A stretch of 64,000 bases of DNA from Branchiostoma lanceolatum. Its lineage: Eukaryota > Chordata > Leptocardii > Amphioxiformes > Branchiostomatidae. A program made the translations under genes and the position numbers. The notes under the pieces were generated by a model, which saw only the letters and a list, made by a program, of their open reading frames with translations, had not been told where the DNA came from and searched no databases. This document shows, piece by piece, positions 9,301 to 20,700 of this stretch. The stretch lies in contig NC_089727.1 of the NCBI RefSeq assembly GCF_035083965.1, forward strand, positions 18,402,769 to 18,466,768, in the 5' to 3' direction. How positions within the stretch are numbered: position 1 is the first letter of the stretch; the number at the start of each line of letters is the position of its first letter.

Positions 9301-12300
9301 AAAGGACATGGAACATCAACATTCACACTGATAATCAATCCTACAGGTGACATGGAACATCAATATTCACACACACAATCATAGAGATTTACACTGACAA
9401 TCGTACAAGGGACATGGAAAATCAACATTCACACTCACAATCATAAACATTCACACTGATAATCAATCCTACAGGAGGCATGGAACATCAACATTCACAC
9501 ACACAATTATAAACATTCACACTGATAATCAATCCTACAGGTGGCATGGAACATCAACATTCACACACACACAATCCTACAGGTGGCATGGAACATCAAC
9601 ATTCACACAATTATAACCGTTCACACTCACATTCCTACAGGGGACATGGCACATGAACATTCACACACACAATCATAAACATTCACACTGTCAATCAATC
9701 CTACAGGTGGCATAGAACATCAACATTCACACACACAAGCCTACAGGTGGCATGGAACATCAACATTCACACACACAATAATCAACACTAACACTGACTA
9801 TCATTCCTACAGGTGGCATGGAACATCAACATTCACACACGCAATCATAAACATTCACACTGACAATCATATCCATTCACACCAGCAATCCTACAGGCTA
9901 TATAAGGACTGCAAGGTCATGTATCATGTGGCTTCACAATGTCACTCCAAGGTCATTAGTTACCTGAACATGTCCACAGCGTGCCTGATGTCACCCTCCC
10001 GCGCCAGCTGCAGTCCAATGGCGTGCTGTATCGCTGCCGAACACGACTTTGTGGCAGTCTCAAACTCAGCCAGAGCCTGCTGTAGGAGTGCGTTATGCTG
10101 CAGTCTGTGCTCAGGCAGTGGCTGGGGAGAAACAAGACACAGAAAGAGTTCAGATCCTGCTTTTTTACCAACAAATCAGTCTACAGCTAGATAAAACATA
10201 AAGCTTTTTTCCAAACGTTTCAAACAATATTTTCAGTCTAGCTAACCCTCATCAACGTACATCCTACTTGGGTACATCCCTTTATTCTGATGGCAAAAAC
10301 TGGGAGAACACTTACTATATTAGGAACTACCGGTATAGATTTGACAATTATTTTAATTCGTCACTTTTGAGTACCCTACTGCCAATCAAAATGTAGCAGG
10401 GTAGTTCAAAAACAGTCAATTGCATTCCAAGACTTAAGCTAAGTACAAACGTTGTAAAGAAAGTACATGCACATTAAGTCTTGAAAATTAGACTTTGCAA
10501 CCACAAGGTCATCAAATCACTGACCAGTTTTAATCACATTAAGTAGGTCATGAGTAAGGTGGTATGGGATGACCTTGACTGAGGTGCCGTGACCTTTATA
10601 CAAAAAGGCAAGACTGAACACAGGTCTGTATTTGAAATCACCAGATACGAGATGTAAAAATGTTTTAACTTACTGCTGCTGCAGCTACAGATCGATGCCT
10701 GGTGTGCTCCTCTGTCAGTTCATTGTCACTACTGGGCAGCTCAGAGAGGTGGGAGGGGGGCAGCGAGTTCCTGTCATTGCTGGGCAGTACAGAGTGGTGG
10801 GAGGGGGGCAGGGAGAAGGCAAGTTTGTAGAGGGTGTGCACGAGGCGCCGCCCCTCCCCCTCTCTGCTCACGTCCCAGGACAGATGTCGGCATAGCTGGA
10901 ACCCCAGTAAAATGGCGGAACCCTGTAAGAAACATATTCACAAGGTTATGCCAAGGTCATTTGTTTTGTATAAGAATCACAAAGAAAACCAGCTAGGGAC
11001 ACTGATAGCCAGACAATACCACTGGAAGATGTCATTCCATATGCTGAGGGTGGATCGATCCTGGCTGTCAATCACGATTAGTAATTCAACCAATGAGAGA
11101 ATTGCAATTAGCAGTTTGACCAATGAGAGAGTTTGACCGATGAACACAACAGCGCAACCTCTGTTGAATATTTGCATTTTTGTGTTTTCTATCTTACATT
11201 TCTACATTTTGACAGAGGTGGGCGGGGCTATGGGATCAGTCTATTGCATTCTCATGCTTGCCTAGATGAATTCAGCTTTATATAATTTAAGATATGACTG
11301 AACATTTTTACCAATGCAAAGAGAGCAGCAAGCTTGCAGTCAGTTGTTCTTTTTTTATCATACTAGTAGATGCTGGGATTTCAATTTTATCTTTGGATCC
11401 AAAATCATTGACTTAATATAATGAAGAATGAGACTTACCCAACCAATGACATCAAACAAGCTGTTGATGTCTTTTGTGTCAAAGTTGGACCAGAAGTCTT
11501 GTTTGACCTTTTCCTTGTTCCTGCCATGATTGTGGCCAGTTCCTTCAGAGTGAAGTCTGTACAAAAAAAGCATATTGGCATTAGTGTGGCATTACTGTGG
11601 CATTAGTGTGACATTACAGTGGCATTACTGCAGCATTACTGCTGCAGTTCTAGGTTTTTTTCAAGTTCATCAGTGCTGCATATTTGCTACAAATCAGCAT
11701 GTCCAGTACATTAAATTGTATTTTTTATGGTTTCTTAAATTACTACAATACAAGAAAAGAGCACCAAATATTCCAAAAAACAGGCATTAAACACAGAGAA
11801 TGAGCGTGATCCTTACATCTGCTTGGACTAAGTTAGAGATAAATTTTCCAACTCCTGACCTGACTACAAACGGTCGAGTCCCCACAGTCGTCACCTGCGG
11901 TGACCTCTGCACTGAACTCCCATCATGCTCTCCTTCCTCCAGCCACAGCCCTGGCGACAGCGTCCTGTTGCCATGGTTACCTGCAGCTGAGCTGATCTGC
12001 GGCCGAAGCACTGAAACATTGGAAACATCACAATAAACCTAAACAGAACTTAAAACACTGCTCACACAAAACTGTAAATATATTACTGCCCTATTCATCA
12101 CACCTGGTTTAGAGCTAGCCTGTCCAAGGCCATTTTCAACAGTGTAGAAGATTTGGGTGATGCCACTTGACACTGACTAGACATCCTGTTTTAGTGTTTA
12201 AGAACTTGAATAGATTGACTTCACTTGATTTGTGAGGAGGGTGTTATTTTTATGAATGTGTGCGAAATTAAATGTGACGTTATACATCGTGTATGACCCG

Positions 12301-12781
12301 GCTTTAGATCGAATCGAATACATCCAGTGCCACCACACGATGTCTGACACTGTATGTAGGAGATGGAACAGTGCGAATCAGATTTGTCTATTAGTAAGCA
12401 TGTACAACTACAAGCAACATAAAGGCGAAGCGTAAATTAACATGACGTCATCATGACTGACCGGTATATCATGAAGGGCATGGGAAGTGTTTTATTTTTC
12501 TAATCAATACATAAAATGCTACCCTTTTAGAGACATTCTACGCACTACAGCCGGCATATATAGATCTAGATCAGCTACTGACTGTTGACATTGAAAGAAA
12601 ACATCTATTTGTCTTCAAAACCATACAAAATCGTATGTACCGCCGGCCGGTGAAAAATACAGGCGCCCTACCGGTCAAAAATTATACCGTCGCCAAAACT
12701 AGTTTCAGAGGCATGCCACATCTTCAACACAACAAGTGAACAGTCTTTACCTCGAGGGAGACCTTGTAGGATCCTCCACAT
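6341..12781 (-). CDS. DELE1: DELE1, mitochondrial stress relay protein with Sel1-like repeats
   Basis: In vertebrates DELE1 is cleaved by OMA1 on mitochondrial stress and activates the kinase HRI, starting the integrated stress response. Exons (plus coordinates, read right to left): 12751-12781, 11860-12010, 11439-11556, 10674-10922, 9964-10121, 9089-9179, 8601-8756, 8190-8282, 7840-7987, 6341-6879. Phases agree throughout and give about 577 residues. The start MWRILQGLPR resembles human MWRLPGLLGR, a mitochondrial presequence. Exon 3/4 has SLFDVIGW-GSAILLGFQL, like the human membrane-proximal segment. Exons 6-9 carry Sel1/TPR-like repeats (AKAQYNLGVCYEQGRGVDRDL; SSQYHLGVCYERGWGVERDL). The last exon is acidic, with DLGED repeats not recalled in the human protein. 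The exon 2 donor was chosen because it alone keeps phase (gtcagg at 11859); a better-looking donor at 11814 would not. Confidence 0.9.
6420..6620 (-). repeat. coding tandem repeat in the DELE1 last exon
   Basis: About six imperfect copies of a roughly 33 bp unit (core CCAAGGTCAT on plus) encode SH.DLGED-type acidic repeats near the DELE1 C terminus. The frame is kept across all copies. Confidence 0.75.
7416..7987 (-). repeat. tandem copies of the DELE1 exon 9 / donor region
   Basis: DELE1 exon 9 (7840-7987) encodes a Sel1 repeat and ends at a GTATGT donor. Its 3' part, the donor and about 45 bases of intron are repeated three more times in the following intron. Equivalent points fall at 7416, 7555, 7697 and 7838, spacing 139, 142 and 141. 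The copies keep the SAAAAGHTQAAHNLA coding sense and a GT at the donor position, but lack a good acceptor. Confidence 0.85.
8012..8185. mobile_element. MITE, TACTGTA-end family, truncated copy
   Basis: Starts TACTGTACATCTTGAAATG and resembles the copies at 14730-14927 and 19062-19272 through most of its length. Its right terminus is missing where DELE1 exon 8 begins. It fills nearly all of the 202-base intron between DELE1 exons 8 and 9. Confidence 0.6.
8240..8590. repeat. minisatellite seeded on the DELE1 exon 8 acceptor
   Basis: About nine degenerate copies of a roughly 34 bp unit with core ACACCCAGGTTAGACTGGG. The first copy is the acceptor edge of exon 8 itself (8255-8290), so the array repeats the exon start and its splice acceptor. 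Confidence 0.75.
9174..9905. repeat. minisatellite beginning at the DELE1 exon 6 acceptor
   Basis: Units contain GGAACATCAACATTCACAC together with CAATCCTACAGGTGGCAT. The second motif mirrors the exon 6 acceptor edge (GGCAATC/CTGTATGGGGCAT at 9173-9190). The length is variable, about 40-75 bp, over some 730 bp of intron 5. Confidence 0.75.
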
Positions 12782-13408
12782 GATGCAGAAGCATCAGAAG
12801 ATGTCTGTCTTTAGTGATAACCTTCCTGAAAGTCGATGAACACAACAGCGCAACAGTTTGTGCTACGCCATCGCCATGTTTGACATGTGGGGGAACCCCC
12901 GATGATGTAACATGACGTCATGCGACCGGAAGTTGTAAGGTGCGGCGGCAACTTCCACTGACATTTCGGCCAATTTTTCTATGTGTGAAGCTTGTGATGT
13001 AACCTATCAAGTAGGAACGTAATTGTGTTTGCCAATTTCTAGTATCATCTATGATTTTGCATAAAGTTTGCGTCCGTTGTGACCTTCGAAATCTGCTTCC
13101 GGGTCGTGTCTGTGGGAGTGGCCTGGGACCTTATATGTACTTCCGGGTCGTTAGGATTTGGATGTCAGCATCATTTTCACGTGTGAGACGAGCTTGATTT
13201 CAGATCGCTCTCCTCTCGTATACCGGCCTCATAAAAGTCCAGAAACCCTGGACAGTCGCACTTTGTGTTTCACAGACCAGTCTAGAGCCCGTGAGGAGTT
13301 TGTGAAGAGACCCAGTCTTTCCCACAGTTGAATTTTTTGGCGAAACCTAAGGGGCGCGGATCCCTTGATTGTTTCGTGTGCTGACTAGTTTGGGCGTGGC
13401 GACAGAGG
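12782..13408. promoter_or_regulatory. DELE1/PAXX bidirectional promoter region
   Basis: The two start codons face away from each other 627 bases apart. The segment holds an ATF4/CEBP-type element TGATGTAAC (12903-12911), a full CRE TGACGTCA (12913-12920), and ETS-type sites CCGGAAGT near 12926 and CTTCCGGG near 13097 and 13141. On the DELE1 side an upstream reading frame of eight codons (12863-12886, ending TAG) precedes the start. A second CRE lies at 12443-12450 in DELE1 intron 1. Start sites of transcription are not determined. Confidence 0.55.
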
Positions 13409-16094
13409 ATGAGTTCGGTGTCTGAGTTGGTTGGTGATGGCAGGTGTGCACAGCTGCAGCAGGTGGTAGACTGTGCAGCAGGCAGGTTTGTCTGCTTCAC
13501 CAGGTGCACAGCTGCAGCCTGGAGCGTGAGGTGGGACAACAAATTAGCAAACAGAAAAGAGTATTGCAGATTAAAGAGTAATAATAGACAAACTAGTTAA
13601 CATATGCAAGCGAATACATAATGTTTACCTTCACATGAAGTAACAAACTACTGCTCTCAGTCTGTTCACTCAAATACATTCATATACAGTAAATGGAGAC
13701 CAGCCCCTCCAGCTCTGTCCTGCCACTTGCTACATAATGTAATCAAACACCACAGGGTGGTTGCTCCTCATGCTATTGACCAGGTTATTGACCTTATTTG
13801 GAACAGAAGAGGAGGAAGAAATGTAGCAAAAACAATTCCGTCAAGTTAAACATAGATGCCGAGCTATACCTGCATTGTAGAAAAAACATGATATTCTTGA
13901 AGTCTAGGTAATATTATTGTGATTCTTTTAATTTCAGTGTGACAGACGGGGTTGATGTATGGATATGGCAGGCAGGACAGGAAGAACTCGATGCACATGT
14001 GAGTCACTTAAGCTAAACTGATTATAAGTTATTACACATATCTGCATGCATACATACATATGCACACAGGCAGCCGCACATACATCATACACACAAACAA
14101 CCATGCACACATTTTTATGTGCAAATATACTGTGCACGAGTATATTTTTGGGTACCTTAAAATAACAGTCATGAAGACATTTTGTTACAGACCACTGGAG
14201 GTGCATCATGTTTTTGAATGGCCGAGATCTATATCAGAGATCTATATTGACTTGAGCAATTTTTATGAATTTTTGTCTTTTTTTGCAGAGGGACGTTGCT
14301 GAGTTATCCAGTTTTGAAGCATACTTTTCCAGATTCAGGTAATTTCTTCTCCTCGTTATTTATTTGTTTTGTGCTTTGAACTATCTTATCAGTAACCAAG
14401 TTGAAGGCAGTTCTTCAGAATTCTATGCCTAATTTCACCAACAACTCAAAAAGCCATGATCACGTCCTGCAGTAGTTCTAGATCACAGTTTTGTCTTTGA
14501 AATCCTTTATCATTTATGTCTTCCAATCTCCCTTCAGGACAGCATTCCTGGCTGGAGAGGTCAGCATATCAGGGACAGGTCATAGGTTACAGTGCACCCT
14601 AGGAAAGGGCAGTTCAACCTTGACCTACGACCTTTATGAGGCAACAGCCAGTGAGAGGAAAGAGGATCTAAAACATATCTTGTTTCGATTGGCTGATAAA
14701 GTTACAGAGCTGGACCAGAAACTGGCAGGTACTGTAGATCTTGAAAAGTTCACTGTGGTTTTATTTTCATGATTTTTGCGGCTATCTCACACCACAAAAT
14801 CATGACTCTTACAATAAGCATTACCATTGAATTGCTAACTGTATTATAGAATTGTGTTAACTGCAAACTTAAAACTTTTACTTCCCACAGTGAAATTAGG
14901 TTATGACACTGAAAATGAATTACAGTAAGTCCTGAGCCCGGATTGTAACTTTGGTTCCATTGGCTTTTGTTTCCTTCATTATCTATTCTTTGATACACGT
15001 ATGATGCATCATACATCTGTTATTTGTTCTGTATTACTTTTTGATTGACTCAGGTGTTTGTCAAGGTTTTGTTTAAAATGATGTATACCTTTTGTCCAGA
15101 CTCTACCAACCGGCTGGATGCTTTACGGCAGAACCACCCAGAGCGCCAGGTCGGGGCAAAGGGCGGTGCCGGATTCGGTAAGGTCATCTCCATATATGGC
15201 AACAAAACATCAGCCAGTCGTCAAAGTCCATGGATTTAGTTGGAGACACTCATATGTTTATATGTGGCATATAAAATGAAGAATATTGACAATTTCTTGA
15301 AACCCAAACCAGATATTGTCAAACATTTTAACCCTCCTTTGGCCCTACATCATAATTTAAGATAGTAGAAAACTGTACCATGTGTGTCCTGTTCTCTGAC
15401 TTGAAAGGTTAAGTGTGATTGGGTACTTTTATCCATTGGCCAAAATGGTGAGGTTTTACTAAATTTCCAATGTCGTTTGAGCTTTCTTTTCAAAAACAAG
15501 CAAGGCCTCTCCACTGCAAAGTTATGATGTCTCGAATATGCATTTCCTCTATATTGCTGTTGTTCTACAGACTTACTTCAACAGCAAGCTCAATACGCTG
15601 CAAAAACCTCCTTTCTATTCTTATCATGAAATTAATTAAAAATAAATGAATTTACTGTGTTTCCTCTTCCCTCAGATTTGGACATGCAGAGAAACAGAGG
15701 GCCTGCTGCTAAAGTCAGGAGAAAGGAGGGATACAGTATTCTGAACCCTGAAAGTAAAAGGTCAGGAAATTAAAATAGGCAGACTTGTTTTTACTGCTAG
15801 GACAATGTATGATATATAAAAGAAAGAACTAGAAAAATATAACGATCAAAAGGGCTGACTTTGCTTGTATGTGAGTTATATTGTATGTTCTTATGACCAA
15901 GCAGTAGTAAGAATATTCAATAGGGCAAAATTTCCATCCATTGTTTTTCTTTCTTTCTTTCTTTGAGAAGAATTGTAAGAAAATTTTGTATGAGGCATAT
16001 TCAGTGCACTTAATGTTGTTTATTTGTTTGTTTTTATTGCAGGGTGAAGGCCCCTCGAGGAGTACACTTTGACGATGAGGAAGACAGCAGTTAG
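13409..16094 (+). CDS. PAXX: PAXX, Ku-binding non-homologous end-joining factor
   Basis: PAXX is an XRCC4-superfamily scaffold that binds Ku at double-strand breaks and stabilises end joining in the nucleus. Exons: 13409-13530, 13938-13998, 14289-14338, 14538-14728, 15100-15177, 15676-15760, 16043-16094. Phases agree and give about 212 residues, against 204 in human as I recall. The head domain includes VTDGVDVWIW and FSRFRTAFLAGEVSIS, then an XRCC4-like coiled coil (LFRLADKVTELDQKL). The C terminus GYSILNPESKRVKAPRGVHFDDEE fits the conserved Ku-binding tail (human SLINPGFKSKKPAGGVDFDET). For exon 1 the donor GAG/gtggga was chosen over the stronger nearby gtgagg because only it keeps phase. 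The exon 4 donor abuts a MITE. Confidence 0.9.
14730..14927. mobile_element. MITE, TACTGTA-end family, in PAXX intron 4
   Basis: Begins TACTGTAGATC and ends ATTACAGTA, an inverted pair. The interior (GTGGTTTTATTTTCATG) matches the 8012 and 19062 copies. Its first base overlaps the PAXX exon 4 splice donor GTACTG. Confidence 0.6.
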
Positions 16095-16377
16095 ACCTTT
16101 AGTCTATTTGACCGTAAGGCCTATAGTATCACTGGTCATGAAGTCCCCTGCTTCAACATTCATATGTTGGAACATACAATACAATGTAGTAATGAGATGT
16201 TGTAACAATGACAGAAAGATTGTCTCCCGTCCATTTTCTACTGAACGGACTTGTTAACTGGTCAATTATTCTGAACACATTGATATAGAATATAAATCAC
16301 ATGATGAAATGTCTACATGATATAAACACTAAATGAGATACAGGTACAATACAGTCTGTGGTGCCCTAAAGATATGG

Positions 16378-16440
16378 TCTTTGGGGTGCCCCAAGGTATG
16401 ATCTTAGGACCACTGTTGTAAATAAATGATCTTTTAGCTG
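16378..16440 (+). pseudogene. relic of a LINE reverse transcriptase
   Basis: Translation gives GVPQGMILGPLL, a stop, then INDL. This is the conserved GVPQGS.LGPLLF..YINDL block of LINE reverse transcriptases. No further domain is recognisable on either side, so this is a very short relic in the PAXX 3' UTR. Confidence 0.6.
16421..16426 (+). promoter_or_regulatory. candidate PAXX polyadenylation signal
   Basis: AATAAA about 330 bases past the PAXX stop. It falls inside the LINE relic at 16378-16440, where the Tyr-Ile-Asn codons would be. Confidence 0.45.
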
Positions 16441-16914
16441 ATGAAGACTTTTCATACAAACAGACTCATTTATTTGTTCATAATTGTCTCCTATGACATT
16501 ATTTCAGCCTAATTGAAGATACATGTACATGTACTTTGAAGGTATCATTTGTCGGATAAAGACATTCTGATAATCATCTTCCATTCATGATATTGATTAT
16601 AAAATGTTTTTTCAAGAGTTAATATTGTTTGGTTCAGATCAGCTAGATTATAAAATGAAGACCTCATCTTCACACTGAATCAGAAAATGATATCACAGAT
16701 TTTAGGCAGTCTGCATACATGTAGTTTGATACATTGAAGATTTTTTTTACATAATCATTCAAACAAGTCTCCTATCATACCATTCCCCCCTTACATTCTG
16801 GTAGGCTGTCACTCTACACACACACACCAATCCAAATCAACAAATACACCAGTTGATTACAATACCTCTGTTATTTTTCTTTCATGGAGATATTTCGAAA
16901 CAGTCATTTGATAA

Positions 16915-17160
16915 CTCGTGCCATGCCATGCGCACAGAATTGGTAGCGGCTTCGCAGTTGAGCCTCCTGTTTCCAATTAGTTGGATCCGGGAGACCCCAG
17001 ATCGAATCCCGGGAAGGGTATCCTTGTCGGAGCTGCACTGTCTTTCGGAAGAGACGAAAAATGGGGGTCCCGTTTTCGAGGAGGTGCCTCGAGTGTGTTA
17101 CAACAGCCTCATTACTCACGTGGGTACCTACTGGCTGAAATAATACAACCTGGTGAATAT
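16915..17160 (+). mobile_element. tRNA-derived SINE
   Basis: An A-box-like ATTGGTAGCGGCTTCGC is followed at tRNA spacing by a B box, GATCGAATCCCGG. The non-tRNA body of about 130 bp contains GGGTCCCGTTTTCGAGG and ACGTGGGTACCTACTGGCTG. It has no coding potential. Confidence 0.6.
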
Positions 17161-17225
17161 CATTCATATGCTACAAAGATACTAGTTGTATCAAAAGTAG
17201 TTCACCACCCACACTAACTAGCCTT

Positions 17226-17390
17226 AGGCTATTGACAGGATCATCCTATCAACAGTGGAAAAATTCTCACTGTTGACAGGATCAACAGTAGCGTTACAAA
17301 CTTATTCCACTGTAGACAGCATGATCCCGTCAGCAGTGCAATTTTTTCTACTGCTGACAGGATCATCCTGTCAGTAGCCACTTCCAAAAT
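17226..17390. repeat. cluster of four short palindromes
   Basis: Four related palindromes built on TGACAGGATCATCCTGTCA occur in succession between PAXX and STARD10. Copies of the flanking CAAAAGTAGTTCACCACCC motif stand at 17180-17205 and 17480-17505 on either side. Confidence 0.6.
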
Positions 17391-17750
17391 ATTTTGACAC
17401 AGCTCATTTCATAACTTGTAACAACCTGTCATAAGCATGGGATATTCGCTTTATATATTATGGTACAAAATATAATTTGCATCAAAAGTATTTCACCACC
17501 CACGCACTCACTAACTGACGTACAAAAAACAATGACGCAAACAGGTGGTGATGTCGTCATCGCTATCGTAAAATCCTGCCGCCAACCCGTCTTGTACATG
17601 CGCACTTGGTTTCACGGCCAAATTGTAAAGATTGTTCTTCGTAGCCAAAGCGATTTGTCGACGTGTAAAGCCGGATATCCACCCTTTTAAGCCGCCCAGA
17701 GGTCTATTTTCACCGTTATTTCTCGAACCAAGCTGCTGGGAGTTCTTGCC

Positions 17751-20700
17751 ATGGACGGGAGGCTGCTAGGAGAAGTGAGAATCGCCGACGACAAGGATTT
17801 CTTGGACTTTAAACAGGCGTGTTTGAACCACGACAACGGCTGGGAGCAGAAGTATAACAAACACGGAACAGTTGTCTACGCCAAACTACAGGATGCGTCT
17901 TCTGTCAAACTCTTAAAGGTACAAAAATAAGAAATTTCCTTCGTTTTCCTTCACAATTTCCATACTGAAATGGGCTTTGCTATTATCAATTATATCGCAA
18001 TAATGCACAAATGCATAATTTAAAAATGAGGGGGCGGGTCGCTCGGTTATGAATATTTGTCTGATGGCGATGTTGTAAAAAAAAAGATTTACATAAACCG
18101 TTATATTTGAATGAAAGATGAACCCAACACGTCAAGTTCACGGCCAAAAGCTCAGGGTTAGGTTTAAAAGAGGCAGACAGGAGTTTCTATTTTCTGCGGG
18201 GGGGGGGGGGGCGTCAGGTGTAACAACCACCTGTTAAATGCGCATGAACAGAGCTTAGGGTTAGGTCCGTCTTAGAAGAATCTTAAAGGTGGTGAATAAA
18301 AGAGAAGACGTTTTTTCATGTAAGATGTATATTAAACCCTTACATTGGTCCAAACACAATATCCGACATTCTAACATAAACATTGGAAATTCAAGGCATG
18401 CGATACCAGCAGTGCTGTCTGGGGTGACCATTGTATTGCAAGGGCCCATTGTCCAACAACCCATCTTGGCATTCATTCAAGAAATGTAGGAAGAGAAATC
18501 AAGGAGACCATCGGTGATAACAAGCTGCTGGGAGGCCCAATATCGAACTTCGCCTTCGTTTTTCCGACCCCTACCCACCTACCAAATATCATAAAGATCT
18601 ATCCACAGCTTCTTAAGTTATGGTGTCCACAAACAAATAAACAAAACGAGTCTCAAAACTAACCACAAATGGCACCGAAAACTTAACCTTCTTGGAGTAA
18701 ATTCATCTGTTTTCTTTAATCCCTGGTTGCAACACATGCATGATATAAAGTATAAACTGATCCCAGCTGTCCATCAAAATAATTCTATCAGCAGTTCAAC
18801 CAATGAGAGCATGTCAATAAAATCTATGTTTTTGTTATGCTCTATGGGATCTCCATTCTATGTATAATTGACTAGGCCCCCAAGGACACTACTATTCCTG
18901 TGTGACAGGTTGATAATTGTGGTTAGACCAGAACTTAGGTCATCCACTTCCACCAGATGTTGCAGGAACAAAAGCCTTTAGGACTTGTGGAGATAGTAGT
19001 TGTAACATCTGTACAGTTATGTCCCTTTGAACAGTGCTCTTACAAGTATGCCTGTTATTATTACTGTAAACGCAGAAATGTTCTCGATGGTTTTATATTC
19101 ACGGTTTTTGTGGTGAACTCTTTACCGCGAACTTAAAACCACTGAGAAAAGCCGTTCCATTGTGACTGTGTTGCTATTATTTTTTCAAACACGAACTCAA
19201 AACCACTGCAAACACTCCATTTTCCCCCAACCGTGAAATTAAATCCCCGCGAACATTTCTGCATTTACGGTACCTTCGGCAAGGAGGCTAACCTCCGACA
19301 GGGGTACTGTTTTTTGTTTTTATGTGTTTGCACCGGAAACTAAAGATCCTTTCGATGCATTTTTATGAATTATGGTATGTGGGTCGCTATTGAGGTCACA
19401 AAGAAACATGGATATTCCAGTCCCCCTAGCAGTATTTTCAGGTAAGGCAGCATTACAGGAAACACCCCTTTGTGAAAGTATTGCGATGTATTCACTTGTG
19501 GGAGGAAGATACAAATTACAATATAGCTGGGAACAGCAAAAGGAACTGGAGGATTACTACCTAATCTATGATGGCAAGTGCTATGGGATTAAGAAATTCA
19601 CTAAAACTCTAAATACAATGTATTTCACGGAAGTATTAGATCTTTAAATTTCTTGTTGTAACAGTTGTGGAACCAAATTTTGGTGTTTATCAAAAGGATT
19701 ATTTTCCAGTGCTGAAAAGCCGTTATTCCTAGGATGATTAATCGTAAGAACAACGTTTCCAAGAGAAATTCAAATGGTTTATTTGTTTGCAGATTTTTTA
19801 CAATTCTGACGTGTGATCTTTCTGACAGGTTTCGGTGACGTACAAAAAAGTTTGTGCCGCCACTTTGTACGATGTTCTTCACGATCCTGACTACAGAAAA
19901 ATGTGGGACCCAAATATGATGGACGCGTATGAAATCTGCCAACTAAACCCTAACAATGATGTAGGCTACTACTCATGTAAGTACCGCCCTAACAATGATG
20001 TAGGCTACTACTCATGTAAGTACCATCCTAACAATATGGTGTGGGCTACTAGTCATGTAAGTACCATCCGAACAATGGTGTAGGCTACTACTCATGTAAT
20101 TAACATCCTAACAATGATGTAGGCTACTACTCATGTAAGTACCGCCCTAACAATGATGTAGGCTACTACTCATGTAAGTACCATCCTAACAACAGTGTAG
20201 GCTACTACTCAGGCAAGTAACATCCTAACAATGGTGTAGGCTACTACTCATGTAAGTACCATCCTTACAATGGTGTAGGCTACTACTCATGTAAGTACCA
20301 TCCTTACAATGGTGTAGGCTACTACTCATGTAAGTACCATCCTAACAACGGTGTAGGCTACTACTCATGTAATTACCATCCTAACAATGATGTAGGCTAC
20401 TACTCATGTAAGTACCATCCTAACAATGATGTAGGATACTACTCATGTAAGTACCACCCTAACAATGGTGTAGGCTACTCACGATCATGTAAGTACTAGT
20501 ACCATCCTAAATATAATGTATGCTACTACTCATGTAATTACCATCCTAACAATGGTGTATGCTACTACTCATGTAAGTACCATCCTAGCAATATGGTGTA
20601 GGCTACTACTCATGTAAGTACCATCCTAACAATGGTGTAGGCTACTACTCATGTAAGTACCATCCTAACAATGGTGTAGGCTACTACTCATGTAAGTACC

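Noticed and set aside
11814-11860. Longer version of DELE1 exon 2 ending at 11815
   Set aside because: The donor GTAAGG there is attractive, but it breaks phase with exon 3, whereas the donor at 11859 keeps it.
13526-13531. PAXX exon 1 ending at the stronger donor gtgagg
   Set aside because: It would leave exon 2 out of phase; ending at 13530 gives the conserved VTDG..VW in frame.
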